Assembly (NCBI RefSeq): GCF_002005565.1
Contig: NZ_BDJC01000004.1
Span: 124,001-188,000, forward strand
From: Streptomyces sp. JHA26
GTDB taxonomy: Bacteria > Actinomycetota > Actinomycetes > Streptomycetales > Streptomycetaceae
Direction of reading: 5' to 3'
DNA length: 64,000 nucleotides
Positions 25,005-36,394 of this stretch are shown here, piece after piece; the stretch's first letter is position 1, and each line of letters starts with the position of its first letter. The notes beneath the pieces were generated by a model, which saw only the letters and a list, made by a program, of their open reading frames with translations, searched no databases and had not been told where the DNA came from. Both the position numbers and the translations under genes were made by a program.

Positions 25005-26150
25005 ATGTCCGCCGAGAGCACGCCGGATCCCGCCATACCCGGTCCCGGAGGGTCCCGCGCCGACGGGTCCCGCCGCCGGAGCAAGGGGCGCCGCCGCAAG
25101 CCCCGCGCCAGACGTCGCAGGGCGCTCCTCGTCATGGCCTGGACCGCCGCGGGCATCGTGGTCCTGGGCGGCACCGGCGCCGGAGTCCTGTACTTCAAGC
25201 TCAACGGCAACCTCACCAGCGTCGACATCGACCAGGTCCTCGGCGCCGACCGGCCCGAGAAGGCCGACGACGGCTCCGAGAACATCCTCGTGCTCGGCTC
25301 GGACACCCGCTCCGGCGGCAACAAGCAGCTCGGCGGCGGCACCGACGACGGCAGCGCCCGCTCCGACACGGCGATGGTCGTGCACGTCCACAAGGGCCAC
25401 AAGAAGGCCAGCGTGGTCTCCATCCCCCGCGACACCCTCGTCGACCGGCCCGAGTGCACCGGCACCGACGGCGGCGAGCACCCCGCCGCGACCGACGTGA
25501 TGTTCAACTCCGCCTACTCCACCGGCGGCGCCGCCTGCGCCGTGAAGACCGTGGAGACACTCAGCGGGCTGCGCATGGACCACTACCTCGAGGTCGACTT
25601 CAGCGGCTTCCAGCAGCTCGTCGACGACCTCGGCGGCGTCGAGGTCACCACCACCGAGGACATCCGGGACCCCGACAGCCACCTCGACCTGAAGGCCGGC
25701 ACCCACCGGCTCGACGGCGAGCAGTCCCTCGGCCTGGTCCGCACCCGGCACGGCGTCGGCGACGGCTCCGACCTGGGCCGCATCCAGCTCCAGCAGGCCT
25801 TCGTCAAGGCCCTGCTCCAGCAGGTCCGGGACATCGGCCTGCTCGGCAACCCCAAGAAGCTGTACGACATCGCCGACACCGCCACCAAGACCGTCACCAC
25901 CGACTCCGACCTGGGCTCGGTGAACTCCCTGATGTCCTTCGCGAGCGGCCTGAAGGGCATCGGCCCCACCGGCATGCACATGATCACCATGCCGGTGGTC
26001 TACGACCCCGCCGACGGCAACCGCGTCCTCGTGGAGGAGGTCAAGGCCCGGCAGGTGTGGGACGCGCTGAGGAACGACCGGCCGATCCCGGCGGGCGTGA
26101 CCCAGGACACCGCCACCGGCGGGGCCGAGGGCGTCGTGTCGGGGTCCTGA
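25005..26150 (+). CDS. LytR-CpsA-Psr (LCP) family cell-wall ligase
   Basis: This 381-residue membrane protein transfers anionic glycopolymers from lipid carriers to peptidoglycan. A basic, Arg/Lys-rich cytoplasmic N-terminus (about 1-40) and one transmembrane helix (about 43-64) come first. The extracellular LCP domain follows, with [19 protein letters not shown] and SIPRDTLV (conserved Arg/Asp binding the lipid pyrophosphate). [20 protein letters not shown] and GLVRTRH close the set. The domain looks complete. Streptomyces carry several paralogues, so the exact polymer is open. Confidence 0.9.
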   Translation: MSAESTPDPAIPGPGGSRADGSRRRSKGRRRKPRARRRRALLVMAWTAAGIVVLGGTGAGVLYFKLNGNLTSVDIDQVLGADRPEKADDGSENILVLGSDTRSGGNKQLGGGTDDGSARSDTAMVVHVHKGHKKASVVSIPRDTLVDRPECTGTDGGEHPAATDVMFNSAYSTGGAACAVKTVETLSGLRMDHYLEVDFSGFQQLVDDLGGVEVTTTEDIRDPDSHLDLKAGTHRLDGEQSLGLVRTRHGVGDGSDLGRIQLQQAFVKALLQQVRDIGLLGNPKKLYDIADTATKTVTTDSDLGSVNSLMSFASGLKGIGPTGMHMITMPVVYDPADGNRVLVEEVKARQVWDALRNDRPIPAGVTQDTATGGAEGVVSGS

Positions 26151-26165
26151 GCCCCCCGGCGCTCC

Positions 26166-26194
26166 GGGGGCGCCTCCGCCCCGAGGGCGCCCCC
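26166..26194 (+). terminator. Hairpin after the LCP gene
   Basis: GGGGGCGCC (26166-26174) pairs with GGCGCCCCC (26186-26194), loop 11. It lies 16 bp after the stop. GC-rich and without U-tract, as usual here. Confidence 0.5.
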
Positions 26195-26331
26195 GCCCCG
26201 GGGGAATAGATCCCCCCGCCCCCCGGTTTTGGGAGATGCGGCCGGTCCTGGCAGACTGGTACGTCGGCCCCGGTTCACGCTCCCGCATCCCGCGGTGGCG
26301 ACCCGGAGCCCTCCCGAACCTAGGAGACACC

Positions 26332-26556
26332 TTGAAGCGCGACATCCACCCCGAGTACGTCGAGACGCAGGTCAGCTGCACCTGTGGCGCGTCGTTCACC
26401 ACCCGCAGCACCATCGAGTCCGGCACCATCCGGGCCGAGGTCTGCTCCGAGTGCCACCCGTTCTACACGGGCAAGCAGAAGATCCTCGACACCGGTGGCC
26501 GCGTGGCCCGCTTCGAGGCCCGCTTCGGCAAGGCTGCCGCCGGCTCCAAGAAGTAG
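26332..26556 (+). CDS. rpmE: 50S ribosomal protein L31 (zinc-binding type)
   Basis: The protein has 74 residues from the TTG at 26332, with TAGGAG before it. The conserved start [18 protein letters not shown] fits exactly there. The cysteines CTC and CSEC form the zinc site of the C+ form of L31. Streptomyces also have a zinc-free paralogue elsewhere, so this copy is zinc-replete-type. It precedes prfA with an intrinsic terminator between. Confidence 0.93.
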   Translation: MKRDIHPEYVETQVSCTCGASFTTRSTIESGTIRAEVCSECHPFYTGKQKILDTGGRVARFEARFGKAAAGSKK

Positions 26557-26567
26557 CGAGCCCCAAT

Positions 26568-26620
26568 CGCCGGTCCACGGCCGCGACCCCAGCCGGGGGA
26601 GCGCCGGGACCGGCGTTTTT
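26568..26620 (+). terminator. Intrinsic terminator after rpmE
   Basis: CGCCGGTCC (26568-26576) pairs with GGACCGGCG (26607-26615), followed directly by TTTTT (26616-26620). This is a textbook U-tract terminator, uncommon in this genome type. Confidence 0.85.
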
Positions 26621-26662
26621 GGTCGCCCGCCTTCCCCTTCACCGCAGTAGCAGGAGCCCAAG

Positions 26663-27739
26663 ATGTTCGAGGCCGTCGAGGAACTCGTCGCCGAGCACGC
26701 CGACCTGGAGAAGAAGCTCGCCGACCCGTCGGTCCACTCCGACCAGGCCAACGCGCGCAAGCTGAACAAGCGTTACGCCGAGCTCACCCCGATCGTCGCC
26801 ACGTACCGCTCCTGGAAGCAGACCGGCGACGACATCGAGACCGCGCGCGAACTCGCCGCCGACGATCCGGACTTCGCCGCCGAGGTCAAGGAGCTCGACA
26901 AGCAGCGCGAGGAGCTCACCGAGAAGCTCCGCCTGCTGCTCGTCCCGCGCGACCCCAGCGACGACAAGGACGTCATCCTGGAGATCAAGGCCGGTGCGGG
27001 CGGCGACGAGTCGGCCCTGTTCGCCGGCGACCTGCTGCGCATGTACCTGCGCTACGCCGAGCGGGTCGGCTGGAAGACCGAGATCATCGACGCCACCGAG
27101 TCCGAGCTGGGCGGCTACAAGGACGTCCAGGTCGCCGTGAAGACCAAGGGCGGCCAGGGCGCCACCGAGCCCGGCCAGGGCGTCTGGGCGCGCCTGAAGT
27201 ACGAGGGCGGCGTGCACCGCGTGCAGCGCGTGCCCGCGACCGAGTCCCAGGGGCGCATCCACACCTCCGCGGCCGGCGTGCTCGTCACGCCCGAGGCCGA
27301 GGAGATCGACGTCGAGATCAACCCCAACGACCTGCGCATCGACGTCTACCGGTCCTCCGGCCCCGGCGGTCAGTCCGTCAACACCACCGACTCCGCCGTG
27401 CGCATCACGCACATCCCGACCGGGGTCGTCGCCTCCTGCCAGAACGAGAAGAGCCAGCTGCAGAACAAGGAGCAGGCGATGCGTATCCTGCGCTCCAGGC
27501 TGCTCGCGGCGGCGCAGGAGGAGGCGGAGAGGGAGGCCGCGGACGCCCGGCGCAGCCAGGTCCGCACCGTCGACCGCTCCGAGAAGATCCGCACGTACAA
27601 CTTCCCGGAGAACCGCATCTCGGACCACCGCGTCGGCTTCAAGGCGTACAACCTGGACCAGGTCCTGGACGGCGACCTCGACTCGGTGATCCAGGCCTGC
27701 GTCGACGCGGACTCGGCGGCCAAGCTCGCCGCCGCGTAG
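26663..27739 (+). CDS. prfA: Peptide chain release factor 1
   Basis: RF1 recognises UAA/UAG and frees the peptide. Its 358 residues include the stop-codon PxT element ([14 protein letters not shown], about 190-203) and the GGQ catalytic motif in [14 protein letters not shown] (about 234). The next gene, prmC, methylates this GGQ glutamine, a logical pairing. AGGAGCCCAAG lies before the ATG. Confidence 0.97.
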   Translation: MFEAVEELVAEHADLEKKLADPSVHSDQANARKLNKRYAELTPIVATYRSWKQTGDDIETARELAADDPDFAAEVKELDKQREELTEKLRLLLVPRDPSDDKDVILEIKAGAGGDESALFAGDLLRMYLRYAERVGWKTEIIDATESELGGYKDVQVAVKTKGGQGATEPGQGVWARLKYEGGVHRVQRVPATESQGRIHTSAAGVLVTPEAEEIDVEINPNDLRIDVYRSSGPGGQSVNTTDSAVRITHIPTGVVASCQNEKSQLQNKEQAMRILRSRLLAAAQEEAEREAADARRSQVRTVDRSEKIRTYNFPENRISDHRVGFKAYNLDQVLDGDLDSVIQACVDADSAAKLAAA

Positions 27740-27791
27740 GCACCGCCGCCCCCACCCGCACCGGACCACAGCTCAGCCCCGGAGGACCAGC

Positions 27792-28637
27792 GTGAACCTG
27801 CTGCTCATGGAGGTGGCCCAGGCCACCCAGCGGCTGGCCGACGCCGGCGTGCCCTCGCCGCGCACCGACGCGGAGGAGCTCGCCGCGTACCTGCACGGCG
27901 TCAAGCGGGGCGAGCTGCACACCGTGCCGGACGCGGACTTCGACGCCCGGTACTGGGAGGTCGTCGCCCGCCGCGAGGCGCGCGAGCCGCTCCAGCACAT
28001 CACCGGCCGCGCCTACTTCCGCTACCTGGAGCTCCAGGTCGGCCCCGGCGTCTTCGTGCCCCGCCCCGAGACCGAGTCCGTCGTCGGCTGGGCCATAGAC
28101 GCGGTGCGCGCCATGGACGTCGTCGAGCCGTGCATCGTCGACCTGTGCACCGGCTCGGGCGCCATCGCGCTCGCGCTCGCCCAGGAGGTGCCGCGCTCGC
28201 GCGTGCACGCCGTGGAGCTGTCCGAGGACGCCCTGGTGTGGACCCGCAAGAACATGGAGGGGTCCAGGGTCGACCTGCGCCAGGGCGACGCCCTGACCGC
28301 CTTCCCGGACCTCGACGGCCAGGTCGACCTGGTCGTCTCCAACCCGCCGTACATCCCGCTCACCGAGTGGGAGTACGTCGCCCCCGAGGCCCGCGACCAC
28401 GATCCCCAGATGGCCCTGTTCTCCGGCGAGGACGGCCTGGACCTGATCCGCGGCCTGGAGCGCACCGCGCACCGCCTGCTGCGCCCCGGCGGGGTCGTCG
28501 TCATCGAGCACGCCGACACCCAGGGCGGCCAGGTGCCGTGGATCTTCACCGAGGAGCGGGGCTGGGCCGACGCGGCCGACCACCCCGACCTCAACAACCG
28601 CCCCCGCTTCGCGACCGCCCGCAAGGCGATGCCGTGA
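27792..28637 (+). CDS. prmC: Release factor glutamine methyltransferase
   Basis: This 281-residue SAM-dependent enzyme methylates the Gln of the GGQ motif in RF1/RF2. The N-terminal helical domain (about 1-90) is followed by a Rossmann fold with DLCTGSGAIALALA and the signature NPPY (nt about 28339-28350). It follows prfA by 52 bp with GGAGGACC as ribosome site. A tiny 17-codon frame overlaps its end. Confidence 0.96.
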   Translation: MNLLLMEVAQATQRLADAGVPSPRTDAEELAAYLHGVKRGELHTVPDADFDARYWEVVARREAREPLQHITGRAYFRYLELQVGPGVFVPRPETESVVGWAIDAVRAMDVVEPCIVDLCTGSGAIALALAQEVPRSRVHAVELSEDALVWTRKNMEGSRVDLRQGDALTAFPDLDGQVDLVVSNPPYIPLTEWEYVAPEARDHDPQMALFSGEDGLDLIRGLERTAHRLLRPGGVVVIEHADTQGGQVPWIFTEERGWADAADHPDLNNRPRFATARKAMP

Positions 28638-28687
28638 GCGGCCCGACGACCCCGACCCCGCAGTACGTGTACGAGGAGGCCCGCTAA

Positions 28688-29335
28688 ATGGCTCGGCGAT
28701 ACGACACCAACGACGCGACCGACCGTGTGACCGGTCTGCGCGAGGCCGCGTCCGCCGTCCGCCGTGGCGAGCTCGTGGTGCTGCCCACGGACACGGTGTA
28801 CGGCATCGGCGCCGACGCGTTCTCGGCGGAGGCCGTCGGCGACCTGCTGGAGGCCAAGGGCCGGGGCCGCAACATGCCCAGCCCCGTCCTGATCGGCTCC
28901 CCGAACACCCTGCACGGCCTGGTCACCGACTTCTCCGAGAAGGCCTGGGAGCTGGTCGACGCCTTCTGGCCGGGCGCGCTGACCCTCGTCGCCAGGCACC
29001 AGCCGTCGCTGCAGTGGGACCTCGGCGAGACCCGCGGCACGGTCGCCGTGCGGATGCCGCTGCACCCCGTCGCCATCGAGCTGCTCACCGAGTTCGGCCC
29101 CATGGCCGTCTCCTCCGCCAACCTGACCGGCCACCCGGCGCCGGAGGACTGCGACGCCGCGCAGGCGATGCTCGGGGACTCCGTCTCCGTGTACCTCGAC
29201 GGCGGCCCGACCCCCGGCAACGTCCCCTCGTCCATCGTCGACGTCACCCGCGAGGTGCCCGTGCTGCTGCGCGCGGGCGCGCTGTCGGCGGAGGAGCTGC
29301 GCAAGGTGGTACCCGACCTCGAGGTGGCGAATTGA
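28688..29335 (+). CDS. L-threonylcarbamoyladenylate synthase (Sua5/YciO/YrdC/TsaC)
   Basis: This 215-residue protein makes the intermediate for the t6A37 tRNA modification from Thr, bicarbonate and ATP. Family motifs are VLPTDTVYGIGADAF near the N-terminus, KGRGRNMPSPVLI, WPGALTLV and VSSANLTGHPAP. Its length fits the short TsaC form without the Sua5 extension. The ATG follows directly after the TAA of a 17-codon minigene whose end carries GAGGAGG. It overlaps the next gene. Confidence 0.92.
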   Translation: MARRYDTNDATDRVTGLREAASAVRRGELVVLPTDTVYGIGADAFSAEAVGDLLEAKGRGRNMPSPVLIGSPNTLHGLVTDFSEKAWELVDAFWPGALTLVARHQPSLQWDLGETRGTVAVRMPLHPVAIELLTEFGPMAVSSANLTGHPAPEDCDAAQAMLGDSVSVYLDGGPTPGNVPSSIVDVTREVPVLLRAGALSAEELRKVVPDLEVAN

Positions 29336-30009
29336 CGGCCCCTGAGACGGGGCGTGGCATAGGCATCGGGGAACGCGCCGCGGAGGTGACGACGACCTTC
29401 GGCTTTCCGCGCGACAGCTTCCGCATCCTCCACGTCAGCACGGGCAACGTCTGCCGCTCGCCCATCACCGAGCGGCTGACCCGGCATTTCGTGACGGAGC
29501 GCCTGGGCGTCCTGGGCGGCGGCCTCATCGTGGAGAGCGCGGGCACCTGGGGCCACGAGGGCGCCCCCATGGAGGCGAACGCGGAGACGGTCCTCGCGGA
29601 GTTCGGGGCGGACGCGGCCGGCTTCACCGGGCGCGAGCTGCTCGACGAGCACGTGATCCGCGCCGACCTGGTGCTGACCGCGACGCGGGACCACCGGGCG
29701 CAGGTCATCTCCATGGGGCACTCGGCGGGGCTGCGCACCTTCACGCTCAAGGAGTTCACCCGTCTGGTGAACGCCATCGACCCCGCGACCCTGCCGTCCC
29801 TGGACGAGGGCGTGGTCACGCGCGCGCGTGCGCTGGTGCGCGCGGCGGCCGCTCTGCGCGGGTGGCTCCTGGCGCCGACGGCGGAGGCGGACGAGGTGTA
29901 CGACCCCTACGGGGCGCCGCTGCCGTTCTTCCGGTCGATCGGGGACGAGATACACCAGGCGCTGGACCCGGTGGTCACGGCGCTGACCGGGGTCGCCGCG
30001 CGGACGTGA
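29332..30009 (+). CDS. Low-molecular-weight phosphatase-like protein with Cys-to-Ser change
   Basis: The product has about 225 residues from a TTG overlapping the previous stop (TTGA, 29332-29335). A GTG at 29383 is an alternative start. The P-loop reads HVSTGNVCRSPI, whereas active LMW tyrosine phosphatases have VCTGNICRS. The position of the nucleophilic Cys is therefore Ser, though the following Cys and Arg are kept. The acid DPY-like element (EVYDPYGAPLPFF) is present. Normal catalysis seems unlikely, so a substrate- or partner-binding role is possible. It is coupled to the TsaC gene. Confidence 0.85.
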   Translation: MTAPETGRGIGIGERAAEVTTTFGFPRDSFRILHVSTGNVCRSPITERLTRHFVTERLGVLGGGLIVESAGTWGHEGAPMEANAETVLAEFGADAAGFTGRELLDEHVIRADLVLTATRDHRAQVISMGHSAGLRTFTLKEFTRLVNAIDPATLPSLDEGVVTRARALVRAAAALRGWLLAPTAEADEVYDPYGAPLPFFRSIGDEIHQALDPVVTALTGVAART

Positions 30010-30135
30010 GCGACGGCCCACGCGGCGGGGGCGGCCGCCCCGGCCGGGACGTCGTATCGCGGCAACCCGGGCGTTCGGGACCTTCCGGGCCTACATTGGT
30101 CGTACGTCACCGTCGACGCACGCCCGGAGCGCACC

Positions 30136-31389
<1,254 letters not shown>

Positions 31390-31519
31390 GGCGGGGTAGG
31401 CGCACACCTGTGCACAGCCGTCCGTGCAACCATCGTCGCTACCCGGAAGTCCTCACACGTATGCGTGCGTCGCTAGGGTGTGGGGCTGGGAATGGCCAGC
31501 GAGACCTGTGGGGAAGCCC

Positions 31520-32818
31520 GTGCGTGAATACCTGCTGACGCTCTGCGTCACGGCCGCGGTGACGTATCTGCTGACGGGGCCGGTACGGAAGTTCGCGATC
31601 GTGGCGGGGGCGATGCCGGAGATCCGGGCGCGTGACGTGCACCGGGAGCCCACTCCGCGGCTCGGCGGGATCGCCATGTTCTTCGGACTGTGCGCCGGCC
31701 TGCTGGTCGCCGACCACCTCACCAACCTCGGCGAGGTCTTCGAGAAGTCCAACGAACCGCGGGCCCTGCTCTCCGGGGCCGCCCTGATCTGGCTGATCGG
31801 CGTCCTGGACGACAAGTTCGAGATCGACGCCCTGATCAAGCTGGGCGGCCAGATGATCGCCGCCGGCGTGATGGTGGTGCAGGGCCTGACCATCCTGTGG
31901 ATCCCGGTGCCGGGCGTGGGCAACGTGGCGCTGACCCAGGGGCAGGGCACCCTGCTCACCGTCGCGCTGGTGGTCATCACCATCAACGCCGTGAACTTCG
32001 TGGACGGCCTGGACGGGCTGGCGGCGGGCATGGTGTGCATCGCCGCGTGCGCGTTCTTCCTGTACGCCTACCGCATCTGGTTCGGCTACAACATCGAGGC
32101 GGCGGCCCCCGCCACGCTCTTCGCGGTGATCCTCATGGGCATGTGCCTGGGCTTCCTGCCGCACAACATGCACCCCGCCCGCATCTTCATGGGCGACTCC
32201 GGCTCGATGCTGATCGGCCTGGTGCTGGCCGCCGGCGCCATCTCGGTGACGGGCCAGGTCGACCCGGACGCCATGCGGCTCTTCTCCGGCTCCGAGCGCA
32301 ACACCGTGCACCAGATGGTGCCGGTCTACATCCCGCTGCTGATGCCGCTGACCATCATCGCCATCCCGGCCGCCGACCTGATCCTGGCGATCGTCCGGCG
32401 CACCTGGCGCGGCCAGTCGCCGTTCGCCGCGGACCGGGGACACCTGCACCACCGGCTGCTGGAGATCGGGCACTCCCACAGCCGCGCGGTGCTGATCATG
32501 TACTTCTGGTCGGCGCTGATCGCCTTCGGCGCACTCGCCTACTCCGTCAACGCGGCGTCGATGTGGATCGTGCTGGGCGTCGTCTTCCTCAGCGCGGTCG
32601 GCCTGGTGCTGCTCCTGCTGCCGCGCTTCACCCCCCGCGCCCCGCGCTGGGCCGAGCGCTTCGTGCCGCCGCGCTACCGGCGCCGCCGCGCGGCGGCCAC
32701 CGACGCGTCGGCGGCCGCGGAGGGGACGGAAGATGCGGAGGGTCGAATTCCGGTATCCGTCGGCGTCTCGGGCGCCAACGGCGCCACCGCCGTCGGTCCC
32801 CGCTCGGGCGCAAGGTAA
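31520..32818 (+). CDS. Undecaprenyl-phosphate sugar-1-phosphate transferase (TagO/WecA/MraY family)
   Basis: This 432-residue, roughly 11-helix membrane enzyme moves a HexNAc-1-phosphate from UDP-sugar to undecaprenyl phosphate, the first step of wall polymer synthesis. The GTG at 31520 follows GGGGAAG. Motifs are PTPRLGGIAMFFG, VLDDKFEI, VNFVDGLDGLAAG (Asp-rich), FMGDSGSMLIG and RGHLHHRLLEIGHS (His-rich substrate loop). The upstream extension of the frame has no family features. The C-terminus is Ala/Arg-rich. Confidence 0.92.
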   Translation: MREYLLTLCVTAAVTYLLTGPVRKFAIVAGAMPEIRARDVHREPTPRLGGIAMFFGLCAGLLVADHLTNLGEVFEKSNEPRALLSGAALIWLIGVLDDKFEIDALIKLGGQMIAAGVMVVQGLTILWIPVPGVGNVALTQGQGTLLTVALVVITINAVNFVDGLDGLAAGMVCIAACAFFLYAYRIWFGYNIEAAAPATLFAVILMGMCLGFLPHNMHPARIFMGDSGSMLIGLVLAAGAISVTGQVDPDAMRLFSGSERNTVHQMVPVYIPLLMPLTIIAIPAADLILAIVRRTWRGQSPFAADRGHLHHRLLEIGHSHSRAVLIMYFWSALIAFGALAYSVNAASMWIVLGVVFLSAVGLVLLLLPRFTPRAPRWAERFVPPRYRRRRAAATDASAAAEGTEDAEGRIPVSVGVSGANGATAVGPRSGAR

Positions 32819-33105
32819 GAATCTGACGAGAGCATTGCCAACTCGTGGGGGAGCAAAGCGCCGTAATACCAGACAAGTCGGTGCGGTAATTGCACAGACG
32901 CGCACTGTCACTCTCATGTGTGACAGCCAGCACACCCTCAGGTAAAGACCTCATCAAATAGTTTGTGATACGGTTCACGAGAACCCCCGGGTAGAGCCTA
33001 AGGACCGTAGTGCGACGGTCTCTTGGCCGTCAGGACTCCGTTCGGCCCGGGACTACGCTCGTCCATGACGACACACTGCCCCCTGTGAAAAGCGGAGTTG
33101 CCGCC

Positions 33106-33540
33106 ATGCCGTCCAATGACGCCCGGATCTTGCTTCAGGCCGCCGTGCCCACGGCTGCCGTCGGCGCCGTAGCCGCCGTCGTCAGCGCCGTGGTCGCCGG
33201 CGGCAAGGGAGCGGTCGGAGCCGTCGTCGCGACCGTGGTGGCGATGCTCTTCATGGGCATCGGTCTCTACGTCCTGCAGCGCACCGCCAAATCGCTTCCG
33301 CACCTTTTCCAGGCGATGGGTCTGATGCTCTACGCGGCGCAGATCCTGCTGCTGTTCGTCTTCCTCGCCGTCTTCAAGAACACGACGCTGTTCAACCCCC
33401 GGTCCTTCGCGATCACTCTGGTCGCCGTCACGCTCGCGTGGATCGCCGCGCAGACGAGGGCCCACATGAAGGCCAAGATTCTTTACGTCGAGCCCGAGCC
33501 GACGGGTAAAAAGCCCGAAAAGACGGGCCACCCGTCGTGA
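33106..33540 (+). CDS. atpI: ATP synthase protein I
   Basis: This small 144-residue membrane protein opens the atp operon. Four hydrophobic helices (PTAAVGAVAAVVSAVVA, VVATVVAMLFMGIGLYV, GLMLYAAQILLLFVFLAVF, FAITLVAVTLAWIAAQ) and a charged C-terminus are present. AtpI helps assemble the c-ring. The ATG at 33106 follows CGGAGTTG. The 287-bp region before it holds AT-richer sequence but no promoter I can assign. Confidence 0.88.
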   Translation: MPSNDARILLQAAVPTAAVGAVAAVVSAVVAGGKGAVGAVVATVVAMLFMGIGLYVLQRTAKSLPHLFQAMGLMLYAAQILLLFVFLAVFKNTTLFNPRSFAITLVAVTLAWIAAQTRAHMKAKILYVEPEPTGKKPEKTGHPS

Positions 33541-33765
33541 GGGGTAGGGCCGGGATAAAGAGGCATGTGAAGTCCTGCTATCGTCCGGTGCCAACTGCGG
33601 CATCGCGGGCGCGGGCATCCCAGCTGACGCCTGTTCCATCGCGAGGCGAGATGCCCCACAGCCGCCCCCACATCCGTAACACCAGTCCCGTGCCGAACAG
33701 CGGCCCCGCGCCGCGCCGACACAACGAGGTTGCCGTATCCATGCGCCACGCTGAAGGAGCCCGCG

Positions 33766-34587
33766 GTGAGTGCTGACCCGACGCAGGTGCTCGCCTTCGA
33801 GACCGACTGCCACATCTTCGACGGCTGTGGCTTCCCGGCTCCCGGCCTGCACTCGTTCCTGTTCGAGCCCCTCTGGGGCGACGCGGACAGCAGCGTCTAC
33901 TTCAACAAGACGATGTTGCTGGCGCTGCTCGGCTCGCTCGTCGTCATCGGCTTCTTCTGGGCCGCCTTCCGCAAGCCGAAGGTCGTCCCGGGCAAGCTCC
34001 AGATGGTCGCCGAGGCCGGTTACGACTTCATCCGGCGCGGCGTCGTGTACGAGACCATCGGCAAGAAGGAAGGCGAGAAGTACGTCCCGCTGGTCGTCTC
34101 GCTCTTCTTCTTCGTCTGGATGATGAACCTCTGGTCGATCATCCCGGTCGCCCAGTTCCCCGTCACCGGCATCATCTCGTACCCGCTGGTGCTGGCCCTG
34201 ATCGTCTACGTCCTGTGGGTCTCGCTGACGTTCAAGCGGCATGGCTTCGTCGGCTTCTTCAAGAACGTGACCGGCTACGACAAGTCGCTCGGTGCGGTGC
34301 TGCCGTTGGCCATGACCATCGAGTTCTTCTCGAACCTCTTCGTCCGGCCGTTCACCCACGCCGTCCGACTGTTCGCGAACATGTTCGCGGGTCACACCCT
34401 GCTGCTGCTGTTCACGATCGCGAGCTGGTACCTGCTGAACGGCATCGGCATCGCCTACGCCGGCGTCTCGTTCATCATGACGATCGTGATGACGGCCTTC
34501 GAGCTCTTCATCCAGGCACTGCAGGCATACGTCTTCGTGCTCCTGACCTGCACCTACATCCAGGGCGCCCTCGCCGAGCACCACTGA
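33766..34587 (+). CDS. atpB: F-type ATP synthase subunit a
   Basis: The a-subunit forms the proton half-channels next to the c-ring. The 273-residue protein starts at the GTG at 33766 after GAAGGAG. The functional Arg lies in the helix MTIEFFSNLFVRPFTHAVRLFANMFAGH (RLFANMFAGH core), and C-terminal helices include FELFIQALQAYVFVLLTCTYIQ. About six transmembrane segments are present. The start within the longer open frame is chosen for its ribosome site. Confidence 0.95.
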   Translation: MSADPTQVLAFETDCHIFDGCGFPAPGLHSFLFEPLWGDADSSVYFNKTMLLALLGSLVVIGFFWAAFRKPKVVPGKLQMVAEAGYDFIRRGVVYETIGKKEGEKYVPLVVSLFFFVWMMNLWSIIPVAQFPVTGIISYPLVLALIVYVLWVSLTFKRHGFVGFFKNVTGYDKSLGAVLPLAMTIEFFSNLFVRPFTHAVRLFANMFAGHTLLLLFTIASWYLLNGIGIAYAGVSFIMTIVMTAFELFIQALQAYVFVLLTCTYIQGALAEHH

Positions 34588-34642
34588 GCGTCCCGTCCCC
34601 TAACACCTGGTCGTCCGGTGGCCAACCCCCACCGGTCCGTAA

Positions 34643-34900
<258 letters not shown>

Positions 34901-34944
34901 TCACCTCAGGCTGACGACCAGTAACCCAGACGAAAGGCAACGAC

Positions 34945-35502
34945 ATGAGCCAGCTGCTCATTCTGGCGGCTGAGGGGGAGGCAGAGAACCCCCTCATCCC
35001 GCCGATCCCCGAGCTCGTCATCGGCCTCATCGCCTTCGTCATCGTCTTCGGCTTCCTCGCCTGGAAGCTCCTCCCGAACATCAACAAGGTTCTGGAAGAG
35101 CGTCGCGAGGCCATCGAGGGCGGTATCGAGAAGGCCGAGGCCGCGCAGACCGAGGCCCAGAGCGTCCTCGAGCAGTACAAGGCCCAGCTCGCCGAGGCCC
35201 GGCACGAGGCCGCGCGCCTGCGCCAGGAGGCGCAGGAGCAGGGCGCCACGCTCATCGCCGAGATGCGCGCGGAAGGCCAGCGGCAGCGTGAGGAGATCAT
35301 CGCCGCCGGTCACGCCCAGATCCAGGCCGACCGCAAGGCCGCCGCGTCCGCGCTGCGCCAGGACGTCGGCAAGCTGGCCACCGAGCTGGCCGGCAAGCTC
35401 GTCGGTGAGTCCCTCGAGGACCACGCCCGGCAGAGCCGCGTCATCGACCGCTTCCTGGACGAGCTCGACGGCAAGGCGACGACGGCAGAGGCAACCCGAT
35501 GA
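34945..35502 (+). CDS. atpF: F-type ATP synthase subunit b
   Basis: This 185-residue peripheral stalk protein has one N-terminal transmembrane helix (about residues 18-44, ELVIGLIAFVIVFGFLAWKL). A long charged coiled coil follows, with Ala/Glu/Gln-rich heptads over about 50-150. GAAAGGCAACG lies before the ATG. Its end overlaps atpH by 4 bp. Confidence 0.95.
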   Translation: MSQLLILAAEGEAENPLIPPIPELVIGLIAFVIVFGFLAWKLLPNINKVLEERREAIEGGIEKAEAAQTEAQSVLEQYKAQLAEARHEAARLRQEAQEQGATLIAEMRAEGQRQREEIIAAGHAQIQADRKAAASALRQDVGKLATELAGKLVGESLEDHARQSRVIDRFLDELDGKATTAEATR

Positions 35503-36323
35503 GTGGGATGCACGGAGCGAGCCGCGAGGCCCTGGCCGCCGCACGTGAGCGTCTCGACGCGCTGACGGACTCCACGTCCGTGGACGCCGGCTCGCTCGCC
35601 GACGAGCTGGCCGCCGTCACCGCGCTGCTCGACCGCGAGGTGTCGCTGCGTCGGGTCCTCACCGACCCGGCGCAGGCCGGTGAGGCCAAGGCCGAGCTCG
35701 CCCAGCGACTCCTGGGCACTCAGGTCAGCGGCCCCGCCGTCGACCTGGTGGCCGGCATGGTGCGCTCCCGCTGGTCGCAGTCCCGCGACCTGGTGGACGC
35801 GCTGGAGGAGCTGGCGAACACCGCCGACCTCACCGCCGCGCAGAAGCGCGGCCGGCTCGACAACGTCGAGGACGAGCTGTTCCGGTTCGGCCGGATCGTC
35901 GCCTCGAACACCGAGCTGCGCGCCGCGCTGACCAACCGGTCGGCCACCACCTCGGCCAAGGGCGAGCTGCTGCGCAGCCTGCTCGGCGGCCGGGCGGAGC
36001 GGACCACGGAGCGTCTGGTGACGCGCCTTGTGACCGCGCCGCGGGGACGTAGCCTGGAGTCGGGACTCGAGTCCCTGTCCAAGCTCGCCGCCGACCGGCG
36101 GGACCGGATGGTCGCCGTCGTCACCTCGGCGGTGCCGCTGAACGACACGCAGAAGCAGCGCCTCGGCGCCGCCCTCGCGAAGATCTACGGCCGTCCGATG
36201 CACCTCAACCTCGACGTGGACCCCGAGGTCCTCGGCGGGATCCGGGTGCAGGTCGGTGACGAGGTCATCAACGGCTCCATCGCGGACCGTCTGGAGGAAG
36301 CCGGCCGCCGCCTGGCGAGCTAG
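35499..36323 (+). CDS. atpH: F-type ATP synthase subunit delta
   Basis: Delta links the F1 crown to the b-stalk. At 274 residues it is longer than the E. coli form (about 177), as usual in Actinobacteria. The N-terminal helical domain (SREALAAARERLDALTD, about 5-22, and onward) and C-terminal VDPEVLGGIRVQVGDEVINGSI are characteristic. The ATG overlaps the atpF stop. Confidence 0.95.
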   Translation: MSGMHGASREALAAARERLDALTDSTSVDAGSLADELAAVTALLDREVSLRRVLTDPAQAGEAKAELAQRLLGTQVSGPAVDLVAGMVRSRWSQSRDLVDALEELANTADLTAAQKRGRLDNVEDELFRFGRIVASNTELRAALTNRSATTSAKGELLRSLLGGRAERTTERLVTRLVTAPRGRSLESGLESLSKLAADRRDRMVAVVTSAVPLNDTQKQRLGAALAKIYGRPMHLNLDVDPEVLGGIRVQVGDEVINGSIADRLEEAGRRLAS

Positions 36324-36394
36324 CGACCACGGCGGCCGCGGCGACGAGCCGATGGCGGCCGCCGGCACAGCACAACAAGCAGTACGTACTTACG

